A stretch of 14,047 bases of DNA from Thermoprotei archaeon (GTDB taxonomy: Archaea; Thermoproteota; Thermoprotei; Thermofilales; B20-G17): assembly GCA_003650785.1 (NCBI GenBank), contig QMRW01000023.1, positions 1-14,047 on the forward strand, read 5' to 3'. Every line of letters starts with the position of its first letter. Within the stretch, counting starts at the first letter, position 1. Of the stretch, positions 1-7,306 are shown piece after piece. The notes beneath the pieces were generated by a model, which worked only from the letters and a program-made list of their open reading frames with translations, made no database searches and was not told where the DNA came from. The translations under genes were made by a program, and so were the position numbers.

Positions 1-391
1 AGTTGTAGATGCAGATAGATGTGTAGGATGTCAAATGTGTATGTTTGCCTGCTCCAGAAGATTAGGATTAGGAGGTCATGGAAAATCTGCAATCCATATT
101 AGAAGTGTAGGCGGGTTTGAAAGAGGTTTCACAGTCATAGTGTGTAGAGCATGTATCTCTCCCCCTTGTGCAAAGGTATGTCCTACAGGAGCATTAAGAC
201 CTAGAGAGGGAGGAGGAATAGTATTCAATCCATCCAAATGCATAGGTTGTGGTATCTGTGTTGACGCATGTATTATAGGAGCTATCCAATGGGACTACGA
301 GAAAAACAAACCAATAGTATGCGTTTACTGTGGTTACTGTGCAGATTATTGTCCTCATAATGTCATAAAGCTTGAGGAGGTGAGTAAATGA
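1..391 (+). CDS. Polyferredoxin (four 4Fe-4S clusters), partial; AOR electron partner
   Basis: Only the 3' part is present: the frame is open from base 2, so the start codon lies left of the window. An ATG at base 35 falls inside the first cysteine motif and is not a credible start. The visible 129 residues hold four motifs: CVGCQMCMFAC, CRACISPPCAKVC, CIGCGICVDAC and CVYCGYCADYC, giving 16 cysteines and four [4Fe-4S] clusters. This is the layout of electron-transfer subunits such as the ferredoxin-like protein encoded beside WOR5 in Pyrococcus and of DmsB/HycB-like proteins. The TGA stop overlaps the next gene's ATG (ATGA), so the two are translationally coupled. The inferred role is to take electrons from the AOR-family enzyme downstream and pass them to ferredoxin or another carrier. 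The family call is firm; the exact partner role is inferred from context. Confidence 0.9.
   Translation, partial: VVDADRCVGCQMCMFACSRRLGLGGHGKSAIHIRSVGGFERGFTVIVCRACISPPCAKVCPTGALRPREGGGIVFNPSKCIGCGICVDACIIGAIQWDYEKNKPIVCVYCGYCADYCPHNVIKLEEVSK
374..383 (+). promoter_or_regulatory. Strong ribosome binding site of the AOR gene
   Basis: GAGGAGGTGA is complementary to the archaeal 16S 3' end. It lies four bases before the ATG at 388, inside the end of the ferredoxin gene. It fixes the start of the oxidoreductase and supports coupled translation. Confidence 0.75.
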
Positions 392-2142
392 GCTACGGTA
401 AGGTTCTATACATAGACCTGACCAAAAGGGATTTTTGGACTGAAGATAGAAGTGAATTACTTAGGAATAGAATAGGAGGTACTGGAGTAGCCCTAGAACT
501 TCTGAAAGAGAATATCGATCCAAAGTGCGATCCTCTAGGTCCTGGTAACATTATAGTATTTGCAGTAGGCTTGCTTACAGGTTACTATCCCCTGGCATCC
601 AAAACAGTAGCGATGTTCAAATCCCCTCTTACAGGAAATCTCGGTGAAAGTCATGCAGGTGGTAGAAGTGCTATAGCTATACGAATGGCTGGCTACGAAG
701 CTATAGTAATTAAGGGAGTAAGTGATACACCTGTATATCTAGTGATAACAAATGATGGAGTTAGATTTAGAGATGCATCTACCCTCTGGGGAATTCGAAG
801 TACTATAACCGTCGGACGTATAATAAGGGAGGTTGAAGGAGGAACTGGTATAAGGTCGATTATACGTATAGGTAGAGCAGGAGAGAGACTGGTCAGATAT
901 GCTTGTGCTGTGACAGAGACCTATAGACACTTCGGTAGACTAGGTCTAGGTGCAGTACTTGGCTCTAAGAAACTCAAGGCAATTGTAGTGTATGGTAAGA
1001 GAAACCTACCAGTTAATGATGTCAAACTTTACAGAGATGTCTACGATGAAATATTCAAACTAGCCGTCGAGACAGAGTTGATGAAAAAGTATCATGATAT
1101 AGGTACGGCAATTAATGTTAAAGTACTCTATAAAATCGGAGCATTACCTATTATGAACCTCACTAGAACGAGTTTTAAAGAGATAGATAAGATTAGTGGA
1201 GAATATATAGCCGAGAGTAGGTTGGGAAGAAGAGTAGCGTGTAGCCATTGTCCAGTAGCCTGTATACACTTGGCAATACTGAGAGAACCCTATGTGGATG
1301 AGCCATACTTCTATAAGACTACATACGTATCATATGACTACGAACCCATATATTCTATTGGCGCAATGCTGGGAGTAAAGGATACTGATGGCCTTCTCAG
1401 ACTACTGGATTTAGTAGAGACACTAGGGCTTGATGTCATAAGTACAGGAGTGGCTCTATCATGGGCTACAGAGGCTTACAAGAGAGGAGTAATTACAGAA
1501 AGAGAGACTGTAACCAAGCTGGATTGGGGCTACGTAGAGGGCTATATGAAAGCCATAAACTTCATAGTGGAACAACCTAATCAGTTCTATAGAGATCTGA
1601 GTATGGGAGTGGAGTACGCAGCTAGAAAGTACGGGGGATTAGACTACGCATTAGCCTTCGGTGGTAACGAGATGCCTGGGTATAATACAGGGCCTGGAAC
1701 CTACTTAACATATTTAACAGGTGCTAGACACAGTCACCTAGACTCAGCAGGATACAGTCTAGATCAGAAGTTAGTAGGAAAGACACTTCCTTCACCGGAA
1801 GAGCTTATCGACATGCTTATGAAAGAGGAGGCTTGGAGGCAGGTTCTATCTAGTTTAGTAATCTGCTTCTTTGCAAGAGGGATTTATAGTGTCGAAAGAG
1901 TATCTAGTGCTCTCAAAGCCTTAGGCTTCAACTTTACTGAAAAAGATCTCAGAAACTTAGGATGGGAAATCTATAGGGAGAAGTACAAGCTTAAGATCGA
2001 GTTAGGGTTCAACATAAATGAGCTCAGGATACCTAGAAGAATATTTGAAATAGAGAATCCGCATGGAAGAATAAGTAAGGAGTACCTTGATAGAGCATTG
2101 AAGTATTTTAAGAAAAAGGTCAAGAGTATGATATCCTATTAA
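388..2142 (+). CDS. Aldehyde ferredoxin oxidoreductase family tungstoenzyme
   Basis: A 584-residue protein, close to the usual length for this family (about 600). AOR enzymes oxidise aldehydes to acids at a tungsten bis-pyranopterin centre and pass electrons through one [4Fe-4S] cluster. The N-terminal pterin-domain segment KSPLTGNLGESHAGG and the segment GRLGLGAVLGSKKLKAIVV are typical. The cluster cysteines are C285, C288 and C292 (CSHCPVAC) and C493 (LVICFF), matching the C-x2-C-x3-C plus distant Cys pattern of Pyrococcus AOR. H448 (GARHSH) sits where the family has its active-site histidine. The two pterin-anchoring DxxGL(C/D) motifs are altered: ETLGLD at 344-349 and SSLVIC at 488-493. 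This suggests a divergent subfamily, so the substrate is unknown. Pairing with a four-cluster ferredoxin resembles the WOR5 arrangement. It ends 20 bases before the convergent aminotransferase gene. Confidence 0.92.
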   Translation: MSYGKVLYIDLTKRDFWTEDRSELLRNRIGGTGVALELLKENIDPKCDPLGPGNIIVFAVGLLTGYYPLASKTVAMFKSPLTGNLGESHAGGRSAIAIRMAGYEAIVIKGVSDTPVYLVITNDGVRFRDASTLWGIRSTITVGRIIREVEGGTGIRSIIRIGRAGERLVRYACAVTETYRHFGRLGLGAVLGSKKLKAIVVYGKRNLPVNDVKLYRDVYDEIFKLAVETELMKKYHDIGTAINVKVLYKIGALPIMNLTRTSFKEIDKISGEYIAESRLGRRVACSHCPVACIHLAILREPYVDEPYFYKTTYVSYDYEPIYSIGAMLGVKDTDGLLRLLDLVETLGLDVISTGVALSWATEAYKRGVITERETVTKLDWGYVEGYMKAINFIVEQPNQFYRDLSMGVEYAARKYGGLDYALAFGGNEMPGYNTGPGTYLTYLTGARHSHLDSAGYSLDQKLVGKTLPSPEELIDMLMKEEAWRQVLSSLVICFFARGIYSVERVSSALKALGFNFTEKDLRNLGWEIYREKYKLKIELGFNINELRIPRRIFEIENPHGRISKEYLDRALKYFKKKVKSMISY

Positions 2143-2161
2143 TGAAAAATATTTCAAGTCA

Positions 2162-3409
2162 CTATTTTAATTCATCTATATTTGACACTACCTTTCTAAA
2201 GGCTTCAATATATTGATCTATTAGCTCTTTACACCCTTTATTGTGGAATACAGGTAGACTTATCAATCTCGATACTACTTCCTCGGTAATAGGTAGATCT
2301 CCCTTTTTATAAAGCCTTAGCCTAAAGTTGGGACAATCTAGAAGGGAGCGGATAGGTTTTTCTTTATCTTGGAACATAGGCTGAAGATGAGCGAGTTTAT
2401 ACCTCTCCTCACTAGCTCTAACACCTTCGGCTCTTAGAGCTTCTATAAATTTCTTCTTTGAAACACCTAGTTTTTCGTGATAGTATTTCACTCTATACCC
2501 ATACCAAGAGCCCATTGTCGCATAGGGAGGAATATATTGTGGTTCTATACCATCGATCTCCATCAGGCCCTTGGTTAAATACTCCATGTTCTCTCTACGA
2601 ATTGCATTTCTTTCATCTAAGTGTTTCAGTTGAATTCTCGCTATAACTGCTGCCAGTGGATGCATTCTATACTTAAAACCAAAGTTACAGATATGGTATC
2701 TTCTGTACTCATCTTTAGTTAATTCTGGAATCCTCTCGTAATGACCTAGGAGTACGGCTCTAGAGTAGTATTCATAATTATTAGTTATCAGTACTCCCCC
2801 TTCTCCAGCTACCATAGACTTACCCATTTGAAGACTAAAACATCCTATATCCCCTATGGTTCCAAGTTTTCTACCTTTGTATAAATTCCCATGGGCATGA
2901 GAGACGTCTTCTATCACCACTAAGTTGTGGTCTCGAGCTATCTCTATGATGGGATCCATATCAGCAGGTACTCCCCACATATGGACTACGCATATAGCCT
3001 TAGTCCTAGGAGTTATCTTCCTCTTGATATCTTCAGGATCAGCTGTTAAGGTTTTAGGGTCAATTTCACAGAATACTGGAATTGCATGACATGCGAGAAT
3101 AGGAGTGATAGCAGTATGCCATTGATACGATGGTATTATAACCTCATCACCCGGACCTACACCAGCTGCAAAGTAAGCAGCATGAAGTGCTGAGGTCCCA
3201 TTGTTGTGAGCTAGAGCATACCTTACACCATGATACTTAGCGAAGTCCGATTCAAATTCTCTAATAGTCTCATATGATGTAAATCTACCGTTTTTAATAG
3301 CCTCAATTATAGCTTGAATCTCCTCTTCTCCAATAATAGGCCATCTAGTAGCTTCCTTATCATCTAAGGTCACAGTCTTTGGACCTCCATTTATTGCTAA
3401 CTTAGCCAT
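2162..3409 (-). CDS. DegT/DnrJ/EryC1/StrS family PLP aminotransferase
   Basis: A 415-residue fold type I, PLP-dependent aminotransferase. This family transfers an amino group, usually from glutamate or glutamine, to keto-sugars or keto-cyclitols. Visible landmarks are NNGTSALHAA (67-76, phosphate-binding loop); EDVSHAHG (167-174), with D168 expected to contact the PLP ring nitrogen; and FSLQMGKSMVAGEGG (191-205), with K197 as the Schiff-base lysine. The opening AINGGPK and the overall spacing recall the L-glutamine:scyllo-inosose aminotransferase branch, but the substrate cannot be read from sequence. The ATG at 3409 is the first start in the open frame, and a TATA-like box lies about 35 bases upstream. 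It stands alone: the flanking genes are a convergent oxidoreductase and a divergent macro-domain gene, with no sugar-biosynthesis genes in view. Confidence 0.88.
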   Translation of the reverse strand: MAKLAINGGPKTVTLDDKEATRWPIIGEEEIQAIIEAIKNGRFTSYETIREFESDFAKYHGVRYALAHNNGTSALHAAYFAAGVGPGDEVIIPSYQWHTAITPILACHAIPVFCEIDPKTLTADPEDIKRKITPRTKAICVVHMWGVPADMDPIIEIARDHNLVVIEDVSHAHGNLYKGRKLGTIGDIGCFSLQMGKSMVAGEGGVLITNNYEYYSRAVLLGHYERIPELTKDEYRRYHICNFGFKYRMHPLAAVIARIQLKHLDERNAIRRENMEYLTKGLMEIDGIEPQYIPPYATMGSWYGYRVKYYHEKLGVSKKKFIEALRAEGVRASEERYKLAHLQPMFQDKEKPIRSLLDCPNFRLRLYKKGDLPITEEVVSRLISLPVFHNKGCKELIDQYIEAFRKVVSNIDELK

Positions 3410-3440
3410 GCTCTACCACTATTCTCCAAGAGTTAACTGC

Positions 3441-3452
3441 TTTAAAATCTTT
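3441..3452 (-). promoter_or_regulatory. Putative promoter of the DegT-type aminotransferase
   Basis: On the minus strand the sequence reads AAAGATTTTAAA, a purine-rich BRE-like run plus an A/T-rich TATA-like box. Counting 26-27 bases downstream puts transcription start near 3418, leaving a leader of under ten bases. This is a position and composition match only. Confidence 0.35.
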
Positions 3453-3479
3453 ACTTAAAGATAGTAGAACTTGACGTAA

Positions 3480-3489
3480 GAATTAAAAG
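3480..3489 (+). promoter_or_regulatory. Putative promoter of the macro-domain gene
   Basis: GAATTAAAAG is a TATA-like box whose expected start site (about 26 bases on) falls near 3511, five bases before the ATG at 3516. The transcript would be almost leaderless. The GGGG at 3510-3513 sits too close to the ATG to be a convincing ribosome site, which agrees with that reading. Confidence 0.35.
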
Positions 3490-3515
3490 GACTGTATTTT
3501 TCCTCCTAAGGGGAT

Positions 3516-4064
3516 ATGTTGGAGACCTTTGTTATAGATAAATTGAACATAGAACTAGTTCAGGGAGATATAACAGAGCTTAAGGTTGATGCCATAGTGA
3601 ATGCGGCTAATCCCTATCTGAGGCATATGGGAGGAGTTGCCAGAGCTATTGTAAGGAAGGGAGGTGATGAAATCCAGAGAGAAAGTGACGAATACGTGAG
3701 AAGACATGGACCAGTACCCGTGGGAGGGATTGCTGTAACTGGAGCCGGAAGACTTAAGGCGAAGTACGTGATCCATGCTGTTGGACCTAAATATGGTGAT
3801 CCCGCAGGAGATGTCAAACTAGCATCAGCTATAAGGAATGCTCTTAATAAAGCTGATGAACTAGGTCTCTCTAGCATAGCTTTACCTGCTATCTCTACGG
3901 GAGTCTATGGTTATCCATACGAGAGATGTGCTGAGATTATGGTAGAGATTATTAAAAAGGAAGTGAGAAATATGAGAAATCTAAAAAGAATAGTAGTCTG
4001 CCTCTATGACAACGAAGCTTATAATAAGTTCATTAAAGTATTTAGAGGGAAAATAATTCAGTAG
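3516..4064 (+). CDS. Macro-domain protein (ADP-ribose binding / deacetylase type)
   Basis: A 182-residue single macro domain, about the size of Archaeoglobus Af1521. Such proteins bind ADP-ribose, and many hydrolyse O-acetyl-ADP-ribose, ADP-ribose-1''-phosphate or ADP-ribosyl groups on proteins. The classic motifs are all present: GDIT (17-20), NAAN (29-32), GGVA (39-42) and STGVYGYP (127-134), the last forming the phosphate-binding loop. The domain fills the protein, with no added domain or signal peptide, so it should be cytoplasmic. It is divergent from the aminotransferase gene and convergent with the ITP pyrophosphatase gene 41 bases away. No operon partner hints at its substrate. The family call is firm, but whether it is an enzyme or only a reader cannot be told here. 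Confidence 0.93.
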   Translation: MLETFVIDKLNIELVQGDITELKVDAIVNAANPYLRHMGGVARAIVRKGGDEIQRESDEYVRRHGPVPVGGIAVTGAGRLKAKYVIHAVGPKYGDPAGDVKLASAIRNALNKADELGLSSIALPAISTGVYGYPYERCAEIMVEIIKKEVRNMRNLKRIVVCLYDNEAYNKFIKVFRGKIIQ

Positions 4065-4105
4065 AACACTATTCTACTAAGCACATGGAAGGACTATAGG
4101 ATACT

Positions 4106-4690
4106 TTAAAAGGATTTTTGTATTGTTCTTCTGCTTTCAATATACCATTTTGCAAAGTTCTCAAAAGCTCTTCTTCTATGAGATATTGTATTTTTAATTT
4201 TCAATCCCAACTCTGCAAATGTCTTATTATAACTCTCTGGAATGAATATAGGGTCATAGCCAAATCCCTCCTCCCCTCTAGGCTCTAATGATATAGTACC
4301 ATCAATTCTCCCTTCGAAAGTTTTCACAAATCCATTAGGCTCAGCATAGGCAACTACCGATTTAAAATAAGCCACTCTATCTTCTACTCCTTCTAGTAGT
4401 TTGAGCACTCCCTTAAGTCCTATGGTACGGTATACGAAGGATGAGTAGGGACCAGGAAATCCATTTAGAGCTTCTATGAAAAGGCCATCATCTTCTACTA
4501 CTATATGTTTACCTGTTCTTTTGGCTATCTCTAGAGCGGATTTTTTAGCGATTTCATCTAGAAGATCGGACTGTATCTCGACTTTTGTAATCCTAAGCCA
4601 CTTCAATATTATCCCAAGTTTTGAGAGTATTTCATAAGCTTCAAGGAATTTATTTCTATTACTAGTAGCAAAGTACACATCCATAGACAT
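4106..4690 (-). CDS. XTP/dITP pyrophosphatase (Ham1/RdgB family)
   Basis: A 194-residue house-cleaning enzyme that hydrolyses ITP, dITP and XTP to monophosphates and pyrophosphate, keeping deaminated purines out of DNA and RNA. The diagnostic motifs are in order: ATSNRNKF (8-15, triphosphate grip), VEDDGLFIEALNGFPGPYSS (65-84, with the metal-binding acidic residues), GFGYDPIF (142-149, base-recognition loop) and SHRRRA (170-175). Length is normal for the family. Two start codons lie close together (4690 and 4684). The first is preferred because AGGTGAT sits just upstream of it. The gene is convergent with the macro-domain gene and has its own promoter region in the long intergenic space to its right. 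Confidence 0.94.
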   Translation of the reverse strand: MSMDVYFATSNRNKFLEAYEILSKLGIILKWLRITKVEIQSDLLDEIAKKSALEIAKRTGKHIVVEDDGLFIEALNGFPGPYSSFVYRTIGLKGVLKLLEGVEDRVAYFKSVVAYAEPNGFVKTFEGRIDGTISLEPRGEEGFGYDPIFIPESYNKTFAELGLKIKNTISHRRRAFENFAKWYIESRRTIQKSF

Positions 4691-4714
4691 ACTATCACCT
4701 ACTATGCAGTTTAG

Positions 4715-4724
4715 TTATAAAAAG
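4715..4724. promoter_or_regulatory. Possible bidirectional TATA box
   Basis: TTATAAAAAG reads as a TATA-like element on both strands. On the minus strand the expected start is near 4693, a few bases before the ITP pyrophosphatase ATG. On the plus strand it falls near 4745, within the palindrome of the adjacent mobile-element-like remnant. This is composition and spacing evidence only. Confidence 0.3.
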
Positions 4725-4734
4725 TTGCTTACAA

Positions 4735-4875
4735 ATCTCGTCCTTTAGGACAGGGATACACAGGGGAATAGTGGCACACCTCTTGCCTCTAGAGTGGAAT
4801 GAAATGAAGTGGGGGCTTAAAATGGCTATGAACACAAGACCAGCGAAAATCTTAGAGGCAAGAATCCTCTAACTG
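4735..4875 (+). mobile_element. Possible IS200/IS605-type (TnpB 3' end) remnant
   Basis: The segment TCTCGTCCTTTAGGACAGGGA (4736-4756) forms an imperfect hairpin of GTCC-TTTA-GGAC flanked by further pairs. It closely resembles the right-end palindromes of archaeal IS200/IS605-family elements, which encode the SFR-A/T-G tail typical of TnpB. Here the frame reads ISSFRTG. The same plus frame stays open from 4687 to a TAA at 4870-4872 and includes MNTRPAKILEARIL, which also looks TnpB-tail-like. No zinc ribbon, RuvC-like region or TnpA is present, so any element is a short relic. One point does not fit: the palindrome lies before, not after, the second tail-like stretch. The frame could also be fortuitous. 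Confidence 0.33.
4771..4872 (+). other. Short open frame (33 codons, GTG start), doubtful
   Basis: A GTG at 4771 is preceded by AGGGGA (4762-4767), a passable ribosome site, and the frame runs 33 codons to TAA. It is rich in Trp, Met and Leu. The inverted repeat described separately lies within it. It may be part of a decayed TnpB tail, a small peptide, or chance; no family is recognised. Confidence 0.2.
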
Positions 4876-4882
4876 AGTAGGA
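4782..4882. repeat. Inverted repeat with two competing pairings
   Basis: CTTGCCTCTA (4782-4791) is the exact reverse complement of TAGAGGCAAG (4853-4862), giving a ten-pair stem around a 61-base loop. TAGAGG (4853-4858) can instead pair with CCTCTA (4866-4871) across a seven-base loop. The two pairings exclude each other. The segment could form a structured RNA such as an omegaRNA relic, but no expression evidence is available. Confidence 0.4.
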
Positions 4883-5345
4883 GTATCGAATAAATAGTGC
4901 TAATTAGTAAATGTAATTAGTACGATTAGGTTACTTTAAACTAAGTATTCATGGATTGTTTTGCTGATGTTGGGGTGCTATTATTCTTAGGTAGGAAGTC
5001 TTGAACTTAGAGTATAACTGTCAGCTGCGAAAAGAGTCTTCATCTATCAAGAGACCGTCGTTTCATCATCCATGTATAATCGAAGGAGAGACATATAGCT
5101 GTTTCTACCACATTGTCACAGAATTCTACATTGGTACATATGTCTATTATCATCTCCTGGAAGGATATTTCATTTCACATATTTGAAGCTGATTTTCCCT
5201 TCATCATGCAACTTATATTCTCCCAAATGAGAACATACATTATTCCAATAAACCATTAATATGTATATAAATTATAATATATTGCTCATAAAATGACTAT
5301 TTTAATTATATATGACAAATATTATAATATGTTCTATTTGTGATC
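4883..5345. other. Intergenic stretch without a convincing gene
   Basis: Together with the elements listed separately, this fills most of the space of about 700 bases between the ITP pyrophosphatase and the transporter. Only short frames occur, the longest being 61 codons from a TTG at 5001. They lack a ribosome site or a recognisable family. No tRNA-like arm or GC-rich RNA gene is visible. The part from about 5240 to 5335 is extremely A+T-rich and contains ATTATAATAT twice (5263-5272 and 5323-5332), the second within the perfect palindrome ATATTATAATAT (5321-5332). Confidence 0.5.
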
Positions 5346-5359
5346 GAAAGGTATTTAAG
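5346..5359 (+). promoter_or_regulatory. Promoter of the MFS-kinase-like gene
   Basis: GAAAGG (BRE-like) followed by TATTTAAG (TATA-like, 5352-5359) gives an expected start near 5382. That leaves a leader of about 15 bases before the ATG at 5397. The leader includes GAGG at 5384-5387 and AAGGAG directly before the ATG. Confidence 0.5.
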
Positions 5360-5396
5360 TGCTCTTGTAGAGCTGAACCCTTAGAGGACGAAGGAG

Positions 5397-7130
5397 ATGG
5401 AGGAGGAAGATTCGAGTAGTGATTTAAAATTAAATAGCCAAATGAGGGTACTTCTCGTAAGAGCAATAATAATAACTACAGCGGGCGGTATAACGGGAGG
5501 ACTAGGTATAATATATTTAAAAGAAGTACTAGGAGTTGATGCTATATTTTTAGGTTCTATGACCTCACTCATGTCAATAGTACTACTTCTTACAATACTA
5601 TTTGGTGGTTGGTTTAGTGATACTTTTGGTAGGAGAAAGGCGTTTATTATAGGCAGTACCTTAGCCTGTATTCCCTCTCTAATCTTTTTCCTAGCATGGG
5701 ATAAAATTGTTCTAATTCCTGCGTACATTATAAGTGCTATAGCTAGCTCTTTCATAGCCCCCTCTTATCAATACATACTCAGAGTAGTTACTAGCGATAA
5801 ATCCAGAGGTACTAGTATAGCAAAAATAGATATGCTGACCAGTATAATTTCAGTAATAATACCTCCACTAAGTACAGCACTAATACCCTTACTAGGTGGT
5901 ATTCCTATTCTTCGATATATATTTGCTGCACAGTTTATTCTAATGCTTATAGCTACCCTATACACAGCCTCTAAACTTAAAGTTCCAGAAACTACTACCA
6001 ACGATCCTAAAGTATCAGCTAAGGAGTTTGTCAAAAGTATAATAGATGTTTACAGGATTAGTAGAGAGAGAAGACTGCACTACTGGATACTATTCGTAGC
6101 CATGGGGCCCCTAGTCTTCACAATAGTGTCACCATTCTGGAGTCTATATGCATATGAGATATGCAAAACTCCAACATATCTAATGGGTATGCTTTCAACT
6201 GCTCAAGCCCTCCCCTATATACTTCTCCTACTACCAATATCCAGACTATCTGATAGAATAGGTAGAAGGAAGATAATATTCGGGCTTAGACCCTTCCTAT
6301 GGTTAACATTCACCGTCTTAGTACTTGCTAGTACTTTTCAGACACCTTACTCCTTTATAGCACCTCTAATAGCATGGGGATTGTATGGTATATTTGCAAC
6401 CTCATCACCTTCCGTAGTATCGACACTTGTTGAATCCTTTCCAAAGGAATATCTCTCAAGGTGGACATCATTTAGGAACTTCGTATACTATTTGTTTGCA
6501 ATACCCTGTGGTCTCCTTGGCGGATTATTATGGAACATAGATCCAAGACTTCCATTCATAGTAGCATTAGTTGCAGACATGGCCAGATCTACCTTCCTCC
6601 TAAAAATACCCGAGACCCTAATCCAGAAACCTCCTAGTGTACAGATAAGAGAACCTAGACATATCATTGTCTACGAACTTCCAGGAGCAGGGCTGGGTAC
6701 TATAGCGAGGTTGTTGAGTAATAGATTAAGACTTCAAGTAATAGATAGTAGAGTTGTGGAGAATAATATAGATAGGGTCAAGGAGCCAGCTCTTATAGAG
6801 GGAGAAAACGGACTTATAGCCGCTAGAGGGAAAGAAGATACGCTCGTTATATTGCTAGTGGCTCCGCGTCATAATAGAGCCATGAAGAAGGTACAGGAGG
6901 AAGGTAAACCACTATTTGTAGCCTTCAAAGAAGTAGAAGAGGAAGATAAAAAAGTGTCTAAAATCATAAAAAAGCATTTTAAGGCCGATATAGAGAATCT
7001 TCCACCCTTTGATATAGCTATAAATACAGAACGTATTCCCTTGGAGATAGTTGAAGAAGTTATAGAGCTTACTTATAGAGAACTTAAGTCTAAATCTAAG
7101 AAAGACACCTCTAAGACCTTCAGGAGCTAG
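5397..7130 (+). CDS. MFS transporter fused to a degenerate cytidylate-kinase-like domain
   Basis: A 577-residue protein. Residues 17-410 form a major facilitator core of about 12 hydrophobic segments. Motif A is GWFSDTFGRRK (71-81), with its half-repeat RLSDRIGRRK (283-292) in the second bundle. Residues 422-565 are soluble and align by eye with archaeal cytidylate-kinase-like P-loop proteins: RHIIVYELPGAGLGTIARLL (421-440), LVILLVAPRHNRAMKK (483-498) and PPFDIAINTERI (536-547), the last matching the YDLVINT segment of that family. The P-loop reads PGAGLGT where GxxGxGK[ST] is expected, so the catalytic lysine is absent and kinase activity is unlikely. A regulatory nucleotide-sensing role is inferred. 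The tail is lysine-rich. The start is the first ATG, which follows an AAGGAG. The transported substrate is unknown; the gene stands alone with its own promoter. Confidence 0.85.
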   Translation: MEEEDSSSDLKLNSQMRVLLVRAIIITTAGGITGGLGIIYLKEVLGVDAIFLGSMTSLMSIVLLLTILFGGWFSDTFGRRKAFIIGSTLACIPSLIFFLAWDKIVLIPAYIISAIASSFIAPSYQYILRVVTSDKSRGTSIAKIDMLTSIISVIIPPLSTALIPLLGGIPILRYIFAAQFILMLIATLYTASKLKVPETTTNDPKVSAKEFVKSIIDVYRISRERRLHYWILFVAMGPLVFTIVSPFWSLYAYEICKTPTYLMGMLSTAQALPYILLLLPISRLSDRIGRRKIIFGLRPFLWLTFTVLVLASTFQTPYSFIAPLIAWGLYGIFATSSPSVVSTLVESFPKEYLSRWTSFRNFVYYLFAIPCGLLGGLLWNIDPRLPFIVALVADMARSTFLLKIPETLIQKPPSVQIREPRHIIVYELPGAGLGTIARLLSNRLRLQVIDSRVVENNIDRVKEPALIEGENGLIAARGKEDTLVILLVAPRHNRAMKKVQEEGKPLFVAFKEVEEEDKKVSKIIKKHFKADIENLPPFDIAINTERIPLEIVEEVIELTYRELKSKSKKDTSKTFRS

Positions 7131-7306
7131 TTTTTAGTACTTCCCATTGGAAATATCAATAAAATGAGTACTAGGAGTTATACTGAAAGTAAGGTCGTAC
7201 TATATGATTTCTAACTAGTAGATTCCTCTTTTCAACAGTATACGTGCTCTCTTAATGTTGTCAATTTTTATACTATTTTTAAGTATGTAGAGCCGTTAGT
7301 ATACTT

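Noticed and set aside
35..391. Ferredoxin starting at the ATG at base 35
   Set aside because: That ATG is inside the first CxxCxxCxxxC motif, and the frame continues open to the left edge, so the gene is truncated by the window.
615..626. GTTCAAATCCCC, similar to a tRNA T-arm
   Set aside because: It lies inside the AOR gene encoding MFKSPLTG, and no matching acceptor, D or anticodon arms surround it.
2143..2161. TGAAA-AATA-TTTCA as a terminator hairpin
   Set aside because: The stem is only five A/T-rich pairs; in hot archaea such a hairpin is unlikely to be stable, and nothing else marks a terminator.
5001..5186. 61-codon frame beginning with TTG
   Set aside because: No ribosome site or recognisable family, and an in-frame stop lies just upstream; it is likely chance.
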